A stretch of DNA of 64,000 bases from Delphinus delphis (lineage: Eukaryota; Chordata; Mammalia; Artiodactyla; Delphinidae), in assembly GCF_949987515.2 (NCBI RefSeq), contig NC_082698.1:28920070-28984069 (forward strand), in the 5' to 3' direction. Made by a program: the position numbers and the translations under genes. Numbering within the stretch: the first letter of the stretch is position 1; every line of letters starts with the position of its first letter. Positions 37,911 through 50,000 of the stretch are shown here, piece after piece. The notes below the pieces were generated by a model. The model had not been told where the DNA came from, did not search any database, and saw nothing but the letters and a program-made list of their open reading frames with translations.

Positions 37911-39845
37911 CAGAAATTAAAAATAGAATCGTCCATAATTCCCCTACAAATTATATATTGTTTGAAAGAATGAATTTTTTTGTTGTTGTTAGTCTTTGTA
38001 ACTCTGGTGCCTGGCACATAGTAGTAAGCAGTAGGTAAATTTTTGTTAGTTAAATGAGTAGAATGGATGGATGAATGAATACAACTAATTATTTTTCAGT
38101 GATCCTATGTTCCTTACAGTTATCTCCATGTTTTAAACTGCTCTGAATCAGGGAAATAAATATAGCCTCTCCATTTTGGTGGCTTTTTTTTTATGCAAAA
38201 AAAAAAAAAGAGTTTCCACAGTAGTTACTTCATAAAAGTCAGGGAGTTTTAATGATAAGAAACACAAACAATGTAGCTATGGGGATCCAGACAGTGCTGA
38301 TTACCCCAAAGGCAAACTAAACATATGCTTTGGGTGCTAGTGAAAATAGGTGCACAAGATTTTAAAAACTAAGAATATATTTTTTGAAAGTGTAAAAGTG
38401 GCCGCCATGGGGGAAATCAGAAATTTGTTCAGCTTTCTTACACTTTTTTTTTCCTTTACAGGTTGGCATTGGTTTTATTTTGAATTACATGGTGGAAGAT
38501 GTATAGGGAGGGGGGAGTCCATAATTTTTCAGTCCTACAAAGGTTTTAGTCCCTAATCTGAAAAAATGATTATTCAAGCCAGGAGTAAATGAATTGAGTG
38601 TGTGATAGACTTGTTTCTAGTATTCCCAGAGACCTCAGAGTTTCAATCTTGAGTGGATCAGGTACTCCTTCTCATCTTGCTTCTAGCCTCTGGTCAGTTT
38701 GGAAAGACACCCACCATAATTGGGTTGTTTCTGAACTCTCCCAAGTTAAAAATCTTAACAAGATCTCTCTCCATAACAAGTGGCGGTTTGGGGTCACTAG
38801 TGGTTACTCAACTGAATCATTATCCAAATATTTTACTTTATTTGCTTTACCAGTTCATTATTTAAATTATTTTATTTTTCCAAACTTAGAGTCAGTCTGA
38901 GGCTTGACCACATGTGAAGTTTGACATTTTGAAGGTCAGCTGGTTTGAATTATTTGTATGTAAGAGTCAACAAATTGGGTTTTTTTCTTTTTAAACAGGG
39001 AAATGTCTATTGTTTTTTCCACTTGAAAAATTAAATAAAACATACAAATATCTCATGAGCTTTCCTCAGACTTTCCCAGAAAGGTCTGTATTTGTCCTGA
39101 GACAGAGCATAGGGAAGTTACAACCTCAGATGGTTTGGAGACAGTTCACATTGCAATAGCTGAAGAGTTAGATAAGGGGAAACCTATGGAAGGAAGACTT
39201 CCAGTGACTTAAGTGGAGAGAAGAAAATATCACTTCTTCGTGTCTGTGTTATAGTGCTCTATAATGTCATAAACTCCAATACAGAACCACATTTGGCACA
39301 TGGCTGGGGTGGGCCTAATATGGTAATATGTGCTAAGCTGTTTCTGGGATATTCTGTTGCCTTTTGGTTTACAACTAGCTCTAGTATCCATATCATCTTT
39401 TTGAGCTTAAGTCTCCATGGAAACTCTTGGCTAAAACTCAGAAGAAAACAGTTTGGAGTCTCCCACTTTCTTCTAACTGCTCTCTCCTATAAAGCATGAT
39501 TCACATGGCAGAGGATGATCTTATTAGAATGCAAGCAAGATCATACACTCCCTTACATAAAACTCTAACTTGTTTCTCATAGTCTGAGAGAGCTCAGCTT
39601 GATCTGAATCCTAGCCTAGAAGGATTTAAATGTCAGCTGAGATGGGGAGAGGATTAGGGAGGGAGTGGACCAAGGGAGGCTGGCCATTGGTTGATAGAAA
39701 AGCTACACTTCAAAAAAGCACCACCATTTAACTACTCTTTTTGTCACCCTAGCAGCTTTCATATTGCTCTCTTTAAAGTCTTTTCATTGTAGTATTAACA
39801 GCTGTAATTTAATATATTATTAGTACCTTAAAAAATGGCACTTTG
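37911..39845. other. Unassigned, with poly-A tracts
   Basis: 37990-38080 ('gtgcctggcacatagtagta', then gaatggatggatgaatgaa) is a MIR/L2-like tail. An A run (13) lies at 38198-38210. No gene; short frames at 38350-38900 are unrecognised. Confidence 0.4.
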
Positions 39846-39849
39846 GTAG

Positions 39850-40110
39850 AATATGCTGAGGGGAAGCAACTGCTTCCCGTTCTCTCCCACATTACTGTGT
39901 TTCAGTCCGGTCTCTTACTGTTTCTCTACCTCATCTCTTTTTTCTGTTACTTTAATGGTCAAACTGTTTCTGCCTCAGGACCTTCACACAAGCTATTCCT
40001 TCTGCCTGAAGCTTTCCCTCCCTCTCTTTGCCTCGTCAACTTCTACTCATCCTTTAGAACTCAGTATAATCCAGTCCTCATCAAAGAGGACTTTCCATAA
40101 ATGATTGAAT
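39850..40110 (+). mobile_element. L2 LINE 3' end
   Basis: 'cctcaggaccttcacacaag', 'ctattccttctgcctgaagc' and 'cctttagaactcagtataat' follow L2. This explains both overlapping short frames in the area. Confidence 0.8.
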
Positions 40111-41390
40111 AAATGCTGAGAGGTACAAAGAGGAACAATGCAGAATAGTGGCCCTCAAGGAGCATGTAATATTGCCAGGATGATACATTCTGAGTACATG
40201 AAAAGTTCATGATACAAAACAGCTAATAAATTAAGAGACCTGAGTGCTTAAAGAGGCAGTGACTGTTTAGCTCAGGTTTGTTATGGACTTTACAGAATAG
40301 GTAGGTTTTGAAAAGAACTTGAAGGTTGCTAATATTTGTGTAGGTGTTGAAGAGGGACACAAGAAAATGCAAGAATTCCTATTTGGGAGAGGTGAATATG
40401 GGAGTTGAACTGGAGCGGAGAGACTGATTGGGGAAGAGAATCATTGAACTTCAGTGATAGAAAAGACCTTATATTCAGATTCAAATGGCTTTGAATGCCT
40501 CCCGTGTGTCAAGCATATTATTTGTTTACCTAATTTGTATTTACCCCAGCTGTATGAAAATACTATTACTTATCTTTATATTCTAGATAAGGAAATTCAG
40601 ATTCATAGAGGTTAAGTGACTTGCTCAAGATCACACAACTAGCAAGTACCAGAAACTGGAATTTTAACTCTTACTTAGAGTCTAGTTCTCTTTCTACTTC
40701 CCCATGCTACTTCTTACAGACAGTCCCAAAATAATAATCTTGGGTTGGAAATAGATTGTGGAGGACCTGAATGTGGAATCTGAACTTTATTTTTTAAGGC
40801 AACAGTATCTTAAAAAATCTTTAGTGATTTTTTTGATCATGGGTATTTCATGATGAAAGTAATATTTTAGCAAGATTTTTCTAGTAGGCATGTGCAGTGT
40901 AGGTGAGAAATGGAAGAGTTGAAATAATATGTGGCCCTATCTGGAAACTGGAAACAGGGGAAGCAAGTTATGAATATTAGGAAGAGGAGCAAGGAAGAAT
41001 CAACAGTACTTGGTGAGGATTAAATATAATGAGCGGGAAAGAGAAGCCACGGGTGATTCCAAGATTTTGAGTCATCTATAGGTGAATGATTTACCTCTAT
41101 TAAAAAAGAAAAGGAAACCAGGGATTGATATTGATTTTGGGGAAAATGTCATGAAATTGGATTATTTATATGATGCTAGCAAGACATATAATTGGAGATG
41201 TTATGCAGGCAGCTTAAGAAGATGTGACTGGAATTTGGGAGAGAAGTCAGAGCTTGAGAGATTTAATTAATAATTGACTAATAAATAGGTAGCAAATGTC
41301 ATGAATGCAGAAGAATTCTCTAGTAGAAAAGTTTGGATAGTGAAGGGGAGTAAAATATGCCACTTTAGCTTATTGATTATTTTGGATTAA
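40111..41390. other. Diverged ancient repeat plus MIR piece
   Basis: Sequence such as 'gtgattccaagattttgagt' and 'ttggagatgttatgcaggca' follows a common mammalian interspersed repeat I recognise but cannot name. 40560-40680 ('aggttaagtgacttgctcaa') is a reverse MIR fragment. Confidence 0.4.
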
Positions 41391-41394
41391 AGTT

Positions 41395-41815
41395 ACTTAA
41401 GAAACGGCTGGTGCAAGAAGGACACCTGAACTTCCTTTGTCCCTCTGAAAGCAGGAGATAAATCTTCCATATGAAAAGTACCCTTCCTGTACCAGGAGGG
41501 TAAAAGGCATCCCTCACCACCAAACATAGGAAATTTAGGGTCGAGAAAGCTATATAAACGAACTTTGTTACTTTTTCATTAGTTTGCTACCCCAAACCCA
41601 AACTCCTTTGTTCTCATCAGTCTTCCACAAATTTGTTTTCTTGTATGAAATGTATAAAAGCTGGCTACTTTGGTCACTTCTTTGTTCATATTTTTATGGG
41701 CTTCCATACATACAAAATTAAGTTTTTCTCTTGTTAATCTGTTTTGTGTCAATTTAATTATTAGACCAGCCAAAGAACCTAGAAGGGAAGAAGAGGAAGG
41801 TTCCCCCCACCCCCC
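41395..41815 (+). mobile_element. Possible ancient retroviral-type LTR
   Basis: The distal part 'ctcttgttaatctgttttgt ... tttaattattagaccagcca' and 'gaacctagaagggaagaaga' resembles the 3' end of an ERVL-class LTR. A TATAAA-like box lies at 41654. It interrupts the older repeat, which resumes at 41816. No viral genes present. Confidence 0.4.
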
Positions 41816-43145
41816 CACACACACAAAATAGAGAACAGAGGACTGGGAACAAATCCTTGGGGAATACTAAGATCTAGAGGGAAAAAGGGGGAGGTGGTAC
41901 CTGAAGTAGTAGTAGAGTGATTAGAGGGTGGGAAAACCAGACGAGAGGAATACAGTGGAAGGTACTTTAAGAAATCAAGTGTAATTAGCAATATGGCAGT
42001 GTCAGATGCTGATACTTGCAGATGATATGGTTTCTAAGTTATTATTAAAACAATAATCAAGTTATTAGCTAGGAAAAAGGCCAAAATTAAAGTAATGCCA
42101 AGGAATATCAAGTACCTCAATCTAATTCCACTTTCAATAAACTCATTTATTGATAATGTATAACAGCTATTTTTTCCAAAGAGCTTAGGTCTCTGCTCAG
42201 AAATTTTGAAATAGGGTTTGCTTATATTACACATTCACAAGAAGGGAAATAGAAAATAACTGAAATATAGAATAAAACACACAAAATTAGAAAAGGCTTG
42301 GTGGCTGAGAGAAGAGCAAAATCAAAATTCAGGAAGATGATGGTCACAAGTCCCTGGATGGGCACTGGGGTGGGGAAAAACTTTCATGTGGATTCATTTT
42401 GAGTTATGCAGGTGTTTCTCATTTAGTAATAGACATGCTTTTCTACAATTGTGTGAATATTCACCTGTGTTTCCCATTGACTTCCATTATAATGTGAAAT
42501 ATTTAATCTCCATCTGGCTTTGAATCTAGATAATAGACCCTGCTGTTCCTAATGAGTATTCTTTGCTAAGTCATTAACTGTATCTTTACCTATGGTCCCC
42601 AGTCTATAAAGGCATTTCTGAAGCCTTCTATGACTAATTCTTAATTGGAAACTGCCACCATTGATGTTCTTCATCTAAATAGACATTTGACACATCTTTA
42701 TTGAAGCCCCTTAATGTATCTTTTAAAGTCATGGAACCCCGTACTAGGCAAAAGGCTATAAGAGGGCATTTGTACCCATACTTATGTATTTCTTGATGTT
42801 TCTACCTTTCTAGTCATTCATGTGACTGGTACATAGAAACCAAGTGCAAGACAAGGTGGCACAAGGGTGAATATAAGGATTAGTGAGATTAAAGGCAGGA
42901 ACACAATTTCATACACAAATGCATTTTCAATGCTGAAAACAAACAAATAAAAGAGACTGGAAGAAAACACTCTAAAATATTAATAGTAGTTATCTGCTGA
43001 TGTGGGAATTATGGTTTATTTATTTTTATACTTTATACGTCTTTTTGCCTTTGCTTTATGTATTGTCTAAATTTTCTGCAATTATCATATTTTAACTTTT
43101 CTAATCACAAAAGTGTCTTGTTAGTTGTTTGTGCATATTCTAAAG
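41816..43145. other. Unassigned; begins with the older repeat's right part
   Basis: 41820-41990 ('gaggactgggaacaaatcct', 'gagggtgggaaaaccagacg') continues the repeat seen before 41390. The remainder is unrecognised and non-coding. Confidence 0.4.
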
Positions 43146-43149
43146 GGCT

Positions 43150-43633
43150 TGCATGATGGAAGGTATTTTCCCCAAATTTTACTGAGAAATAATTGACACA
43201 CATCATTTTGTAAGTTTAAGGCATACAACATGATGGTTCAATTTACATATATTGTGAAATGATTACTACAATAAGTTGAGCCAACATCCATCTTATCATA
43301 TAGCTACAATAAAAGTAAAAGAAAGGAAAAAGGCAAAAAATTTTCTCCTTGTGATGAGAACTCTTAGCTTTACTCTTTTAACAACTTTCTTATATATCAT
43401 ATAGCTGTATTAGCTACAGTCACCATGTTGTTTGTCACATCCCCCGTTCTTATTTATCTTATAACTGGAAGCATGTACCTTTTGACTATATTCCTTCAAC
43501 TCCCCCCTCCTCTTCTGCCTTTGGTAACAAGTCTTATCTCTTTCCCTATGAGTTCGGTTTCCATTTGTTTGTTTTGTTTTGTTTTTAGATTCCACTTATA
43601 AGTGAGACCTTACAGTATTTGTCTTTATCTGAC
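43150..43633 (-). mobile_element. Old L1 3' UTR, left part of a split element
   Basis: 'ttactgagaaataattgaca', 'cagtcaccatgttgtttgtc' and 'taagtgagaccttacagtat' form the reverse complement of an older L1 3' UTR. It stops at 'tttgtctttatctgac', against the poly-A of the younger L1. Confidence 0.75.
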
Positions 43634-44002
43634 ATTTTTTTTAAACATCTTTATTGGAGTATAATTGCTTTACAATGGTGTTTTAGTTCCTTCTGTATAA
43701 CAAAGTGAATCAGCTATATGTATACATATATCCCCATATCTCCTCCTTTTTTTGACTCCCTCCCATTCTCCCTATCCCACCCCTCTAGTTGGACACAAAG
43801 CACCCAGATGATCTCCCTGTTCTATGCGGCTGCTTCCCACTAGCTATCTATTTTACATTTGGTAGTGTATATATGTCCATGCCACTCTCTCACTTCATCC
43901 CAGCTTACCCTTCCCCCTGCCCATGTCCTCAAGTCCATTCTCTAGTAGGTCTGTGTCTTTATTCCTGTTCTGCCCCTAGGTTCTTAATGACAATTTTTTT
44001 TT

Positions 44003-47000
44003 TTAGATTCCATATACATGTGTTAGCATACTGTATTTGTTTTTCTCTTTCTGACTTACTTAACTCTGTATGACAGACTCTAGGTCCATCCACCTAACTA
44101 CAAATAACTCAATTTTGTTTCTTTTTATGGCTGAGTAATATTCCATTGTATATATGTGCCACATCTTCTTTATCCATTCATCTGTTGATGGACACTTAGG
44201 TTGCTTCCATGTCCTGACTATTGAAAATAGAGGTGCAATGAACATTTTGGTACATGACTCTTTTTGAATTATGGTTTTCTCAGGGTATATGCCCAGTAAT
44301 GGGATTGCTGGGTCATATGGTAGTTCTATTTGTAGTTTTTTAAGGAGCCTTCATACTGTTCTCCATAGCAGCTGTATCAATTTACATTTCCACCAACAGT
44401 GCAAGAGGGTTTCCTTTTCTCCACACCCTCTTCAGCATTTATTGTTTGTAGATTTTTTGATGATGGCCATTCTGACCGGTGTGAGATGATATCTCATTGT
44501 AGTTTTGATTTGCATTTCTCTAATGATTAATGATGTTGAGCATTCCTTCATGTGTTTGTTGGCCATCTGTATATCTTTTTGGAGAAATGTCTATTTAGGT
44601 CTTCTGTCCATTTTTGGATTGGGTTGTTTGTTTTTCTGATATTGAGCTGCATGAGCTGCTTGTAAATTTTGGAGATTAATGCTTTGTCAGTTGTTTCATT
44701 TGCAAATATTTTCTCCCATTCTGAGGGTTGTCTTTTCGTCTTGTTTATGGTTTCCTTTGCCGTGCAAAAGCTTTTAAGTTTCATTAGGTCCCCTTTGTTT
44801 ATTTTTGTTTTTATTTCCATTTCTCTAGGAGGTGGGTCAAAAAGGATCTTGCTGTGATTTATTTCATAGAGTGTTCTGCCTATGTTTTCCTCTAAGAGTT
44901 TTACAGTGTCCAGTCTTACATTTAGGTCTTTAAACCATTTTGAGTTTATTTTTGTGTATGGTGTTAGGGAGTGTTCTAATTTCATTCTTTTACATGTAGC
45001 TGTCCAGTTTTCCCAGCACCACTTATTGAAGAGGCTGTCTTTTCTCCATTGTATATTCTTGCCTCCTTTATCAAAAATAAGGTGACCATATGTGCATGGG
45101 TTTACCTCTGGGCTTTCTATCCTGTTCCATTGATCTATATTTCTGTTTTTGTGCCTGTACCATACTGTCTTGATTACTGTAGCTTTGTAGTATAGTCTGA
45201 AGTCAGGGAGCCTGATTCTTCCAGCTCCGTTTTTCTTTCTCAAGATTGCTTTGGCTATTCGGGGTCTTTTGTGTTTCCATACAAATTGTGAAATTTTTTG
45301 TTCTGGTTCTGTGAAAAAATGCCATTGGTAGAATGATAGGGATTGTATTGACTCTGTAGATTGCTTTGGGTAGTATAGTCATTTTCAAAATATTGATTCT
45401 TCTAATCCAAGAGCGTGGTATATCTCTCTATCTGTTTGTATCATCTTTAATGTCTTTCATCAGTGTCTTATAGTTTTCTGCATACAGGTCTTTTGTCTTC
45501 TTAGGTAGGTTTATTCCTAGGTATTTTATTCTTTTTGTTGCAGTGTTAAATGGGAGTGTTTCCTTAAGTTCTCTTTCAGATTTTTCATCATTAGTGTATA
45601 GGAATGCAAGAGATTTCTGTGCATTAATTTGTATCCTGCTACTTTACCAAATTCATTGATTAGCTCTAATAGTTTTCTGGTAGCATCTTTATGATTCTCT
45701 ATGTATAGTATCATGTCAGCTTCAAATAGTAACAGCTTTACTTCTTTTCCGACTTGGATTCCTTTTTTTTCTCTGATTGCTGTGGCTAAAACTTCCAAAA
45801 CTATGTTGAGTAATAGTGGTGTGAGTGGGCAACCTTGTCTTGTTCCTGATATAGTGGAAATGATTTCAGTTTTTCACCATTGAGAATGATTTTGCCTGTG
45901 GGTTTGTCATATACAGACTTTATTATGTTGAGGTAAGTTCCTCTATGCCTACTTTCTGGAGGGTTTTTGTCATAAATGGGTGTTGAATTTTTTCAAAAGC
46001 CTTTTCTGCATTTATTGAGATTATCATATGTGTTTTTTTGTTTTTTTTTTTGCGGTACGTGGGCCTATCACTGTTGTGGTCTCTCCCGTTGTGGAGCACA
46101 GCCTCCAGACACGCAGGCTCAGCGGCCATGGCTCACGGGCCCAGCTGCTCCACGGCATGTGGGATCTTCCCGGACTGGGGCACAAACCCGTGTCCCCTGC
46201 ATTGGCAGGTGGACTCTCAACCACTGTGCCACCAGGGAAGCCCTATCATGTGGTTTTTCTCCTTCAGTTTGTTAATATGGTGTATCACATTGATTGATTT
46301 GTGTATATTGAAGAATCTTTGCATTCTTGGGATAAATCCCACTTGATCATGGTGTATGATCCTTTTAATGTGCTGCTGGATTCTGTTTGCTAGTATTTTG
46401 TTGAGGATTTTTGCATCTATGTTCATCAGTGATATTGGCCTGTAGCTTTCTTTCTTTGTGACATATTTGTCTGGTTTTGGTATCAGGGTGATGGTGGCCT
46501 CATAGAAGGAGTTTGGGAGTGTTCCTCCCTCTGCTATAATTTGGAAGAGTTTGCGAAGGATAGGTGTTAGCTCTTCTCTAAATATTTGATAGAATTTGCC
46601 TGTGAATCCCTCTGGTCCTGGACTTTTGTTTGTTGGAAGATTTTTAATCACAGTTTCAATTTCAGTGCTTGTGATTGGTCTGTGTATATTTTCTATTTCT
46701 TCCTGGTTCAGTCTGAGAAGGTTGTGCTTTTCAAAGAATTTGTCCATTTCTTCCAGGTTGTCTATGTTATTGGCATATAGTTGCTTGTAGCAGTCTCTCA
46801 TGATCCTTTGTATTTCTGCAGTGTCAGTTGTTACTTCTCCTTTTTCATTTCTAATTCTGTTGATTTTAGTATTTTCCCTCTTTTTCTTGATGAGTCTGTC
46901 TAATAGTTTATCAATTTTATTTATCTTCTCAAAGAACCAGCTTTTAGTTTTATTAATCTTTGCTATTGTTTCTTTCATTTCTTTTTCATTTATTTCTGAT

Positions 47001-48025
47001 CTGATCTTTATGATTTCTTTCCTTCTGCTAACTTTTTTTTTGGTTCTTCTTTCTCTAATTGCTTTAGGTGTAAGGTTAGGTTGTTTATTTGAGATGTTTC
47101 TTGTTTCTTGAGGTAGGATTGTATTGCTATAAACTTCTGTCTTAGAACTGCTTTTGCTGCATCCCATAGGTTTTGGGTCATCGTGTTTTCATTGTCAATT
47201 GTTTCTAGGCATTTTTTGATTTCCTCTTTGATTTCTTCAGTAATCTCTTGGTTATTTAGTAGTGTGTTGTTTAGCCTCCATGTGTTTGTAATTTTTACAG
47301 TTTTTTTCCTGTAATTGATATCTACTCTCATAGCATTGTGGTTGGAAAAGATACTTGATACAATTTCAATTTTCTTAAATTTACCAAGGCTTGATTTGTT
47401 ACCCAAGATATGATCTATCCTGGACAATGTTCCATGAACAGTTGAGAAGAAACTGTGTTCTGTTGTTTTCGGATGGAATGTCCTATAAATATCAGTTAAG
47501 TCCATCTTGTTTAGTGTGTCATTTAAGGCTTGCGTTTCCGTATTTATTTTCATTTTGGATGATCTGTCCATTGGTGAAAGTGGGGCGTTAAAGTCCCCTG
47601 CTATGACTGTGTTACTGTCGATTTCCCCTTTTATGGCTGTTAGCATTTGCCTTATGTATTGAGGTGCTCCTATGTTGGTTGCATAAAATATTTACAATCA
47701 TTATATCTTCTTCTTGGATTAATCCCTTGATCATTATGTAGTGTCCTTATTTGTCTCTTGTAACAGCCTTTATTTTAAAGTCTACTTTGTCTGATATGAG
47801 AATTGCTATTCCAGCTTTCTTTTGATTTCCATTTGCATGGAATATCTTTTTCCAGCCCCTCATTTTCAGTCTGTATGTGTCCCTAGGTCTGAAGTGGGTC
47901 TCTTGTAGACAGCATATATACGGGTCTTGTTTTTGTATCCATTCAACCAGTCTGTGTCTTTTGGTTGGAGCATTTAATCCATTTACATTTAAGGTAATTA
48001 TCGAAATGTATGTTCCTATTACCAT
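44003..48025 (-). pseudogene. L1 ORF2, inactivated by SINE, frameshifts and RT mutation
   Basis: The start at 48025 gives MVIGTYISIITLNVNGL. The endonuclease part has QETH and GDFN intact (47646-47008 frame). RT sequence follows at 47167-46253, up to KEKNHMI, where a SINE (46033-46243) splits it. The catalytic RT motif, FADD in the other copies, reads FEAD here ([11 protein letters not shown], about 45715). The C-terminal part continues at 45243-44548 in other frames. The ORF ends with TAA at 44005-44003. Many breaks; not functional. Confidence 0.9.
46033..46243 (-). mobile_element. CHR-type SINE inserted in L1 ORF2
   Basis: Reverse complement of the short CGTACCGC subfamily, tail at the left and 'ccaccagggaagccc' at the right. 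Flanks tatcatatgtg (46022-46032) and tatcatgtgg (46244-46253) are a duplication of L1 sequence, so the SINE is younger than this L1. Confidence 0.95.
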
Positions 48026-48083
48026 TTTCTTAATTGTTTAGGGTTTGTTATTGTAGGTCTTTTCCTTCTCTTGTGTTTCCTGC

Positions 48084-49062
48084 CTAGAGAAATTCCTTTA
48101 GCATTTGTTGTAAAACTGGTTTGGTGGTGCTGAATTCTTTTAGCTTTTGCTTGTTGGTAAAGGTTTTAATTTCTCCATGGAATCTGAATGAGATCCTTGC
48201 TGGGTAGTGTAGTGCTGAATTCTCTTAGCTTTTGCTTGTTCGTAAAGGTTTTAATTTCTCAATCGAATCTGAATGAGATCCTTGCTGGGTAGAGTAATCT
48301 TGGTTGTAGGTTTTTCCCTTTCATCACTTTAAATATGTCCTGCCACTCCCTTCTGGCTTGCAGAGTTTCTGCTGAAAGATCAGCTCTTAACCTTATGGGG
48401 ATTCTCTTGTATGTTATTTGTTGCTTTTCCCTAGCTGCTTTGAATATTTTTCTTTGTATTTAGTTTTTGATAGTTTGATTAATATGTGTCTTGGCGTGTT
48501 TCACTTTGGATTTATCCTGTATGGGACTCCCTGCGCTTCCTGGACTTGATTGAGTATTTCCTTTCCCATATTAGGGAAGTTTTCAAATATAATCTCTTCA
48601 GATATTTTCTCATCCCTTTCTTTTTTCTCTTCTTCTTCTGGGACCCCTATTATTAGAATGTTGGTGCGTTTAATGTTGTCCCAGAGGTCTCTGAGACTGA
48701 CCTCAATTCTTTTCATTCTTTTCTCCTTATTCTGCTCTGCGGTAGTTATTTCCACTATTTTATCTTCCACGTCACTTATCTGTTCTTCTGCCTCAGTTAT
48801 TCTGCTATTGATTTTTTCTAGAGAATTTTAAATTTAATTTATTGTGTTATTCATCATTGTTTGTTTGCTCTTTAGTTCTTCTAGGTCCTTGTTAAGCGTT
48901 TTTTTGTATTTTCTCCATCTTATTTCCAAGATTTTGGATCCTCTTTACTATCATTACTCTGAATTCTTTTTCAGGTAGACTGCCTATTTCCTCTTCAGTT
49001 GTTTGGTCTGGTGGGTTTTTACCTTGCTCCTTCATCTGTTGTGTGTTTCTCTGTGTTCTCAT
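48084..49062 (-). pseudogene. L1 ORF1, disrupted by a tandem duplication
   Basis: ATG at 49062-49060, TAG at 48086-48084. A visible frame at 48770-48501 has the RRM-like part (NILIIGVPEEEEKKERDEK...). The C-terminal domain carries a two-unit 85-bp duplication (48127-48296), which shifts the frame, and other frameshifts are present. Confidence 0.87.
48127..48296 (+). repeat. 85-bp tandem duplication inside L1 ORF1
   Basis: Units 48127-48211 and 48212-48296 both start gtgctgaattct and end near tgggtag. They differ at several positions (cttt/ctct, ttgg/ttcg, ccatgg/caatcg). The L1 at 7795-7880 has a single copy, so the duplication arose after or within this lineage. Confidence 0.92.
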
Positions 49063-49575
49063 TTTGCTGAAGTTACTGTGTTTGGGGTCTCCTTTTCACA
49101 GGCTGAAGATTCGTAGTTCTTGTTGTTTTTGGTGTCTTGTCCCCAGTGGGTAAGCTTGGTTCAATGGGTTTTGTAGGCTTTCTGGTAGAGAGGACTGGTG
49201 CCTGTGTTCTGGTGGATGAGGCTGGATCTTGTCTTTGTGGTGGGCAGAACCGTGTCTGGTGGTGTGTTTTGTGGTGTCTGTGTGTTTATGATTTTAGGCA
49301 GCCTCTCTGCTATTGGGTGGGTTTGTGTTCCTATCTTGCTAGTTGTCTGGCATGGGGTATCCAGCACTGGAGCTTCCTGGTCATTGAGTGGAGCTGAGTC
49401 TTAGTGATGAGGCGGAGATCTCTTGGAGAGTTCTCGCCAGTTGATATTACTTGGGACCACGAGGTCTCTGGTTGTCCAGTGTCCTGAACTCGGTTTTCCC
49501 ACCTCAGAGGCTCAGGCCTGACACCTGGCCAAAGCACCAAGACCCTGTCAGCTACACAGAGGCCCGGCAAAGGTG

Positions 49576-50000
49576 GAGTTCCTCTCCCTTGTAATTTGTA
49601 GACAGAGTTCCTGAAACTTGACCAAAGCGCCAGCTGCCTTTCATTTCCTCAAGCTCTGCTCTTGCTGTATAAACCTGGTGATGGAAAAGGCAGTTTTCCA
49701 ATGGATCACAAATAGATAGCAGGCATTTGGAAGTACAGTTTGGAATCGGCTGCCTCTTTCCTCAGTCACTTCTTACGCTCCATGTCCAGGCTCCAGTTTG
49801 TGAACTAACTGGGAGTAGATACTGGACCAGGCCCAGGAGCAGCTGAGAGGCCTTTGCTGTGGTGTGCACTCCTGGGGCTGGCCGGCTAGCCATGGGCTTG
49901 TGCATGGCCATGGAGACCAGTGACAGGAGTCGAGGTTTGCTGTGTGCAGATGCAGAGCTACAGATGTAGCTGTCAGCACAGGCGAGAGCATGGTGTCCGG
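49576..50000. other. Segment of unknown origin between two L1s
   Basis: About 425 bp, GC-richer than its surroundings. It lies between the end of homology of the young L1 5' UTR (about 49575) and a sharp restart of old L1 ORF2 at 50001. It matches neither L1 here. No convincing frame (the longest, 72 codons at 49991-49773 minus, is Cys/His/Trp-rich and unrecognised). It may be further L1 5' UTR, a 5'-transduced piece or filler DNA. Confidence 0.5.

Larger units (their letters stand above)
43634..49575 (-). mobile_element. Younger L1, nearly complete, 5' UTR truncated
   Basis: Minus-strand 3' UTR from 43634, ORF2 (48025-44003), ORF1 (49062-48084) and about 510 bp of 5' UTR homologous to 8645-9145. 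Homology to the other L1 ends at about 49555-49575 ('aagaccctgtcagctacaca'). A SINE is inserted at 46033 and an 85-bp duplication lies in ORF1. I could not find a convincing target-site duplication. Confidence 0.92.

Noticed and set aside
39843..40104. Two overlapping 83-85 codon frames
   Set aside because: The DNA follows the L2 LINE 3' end.
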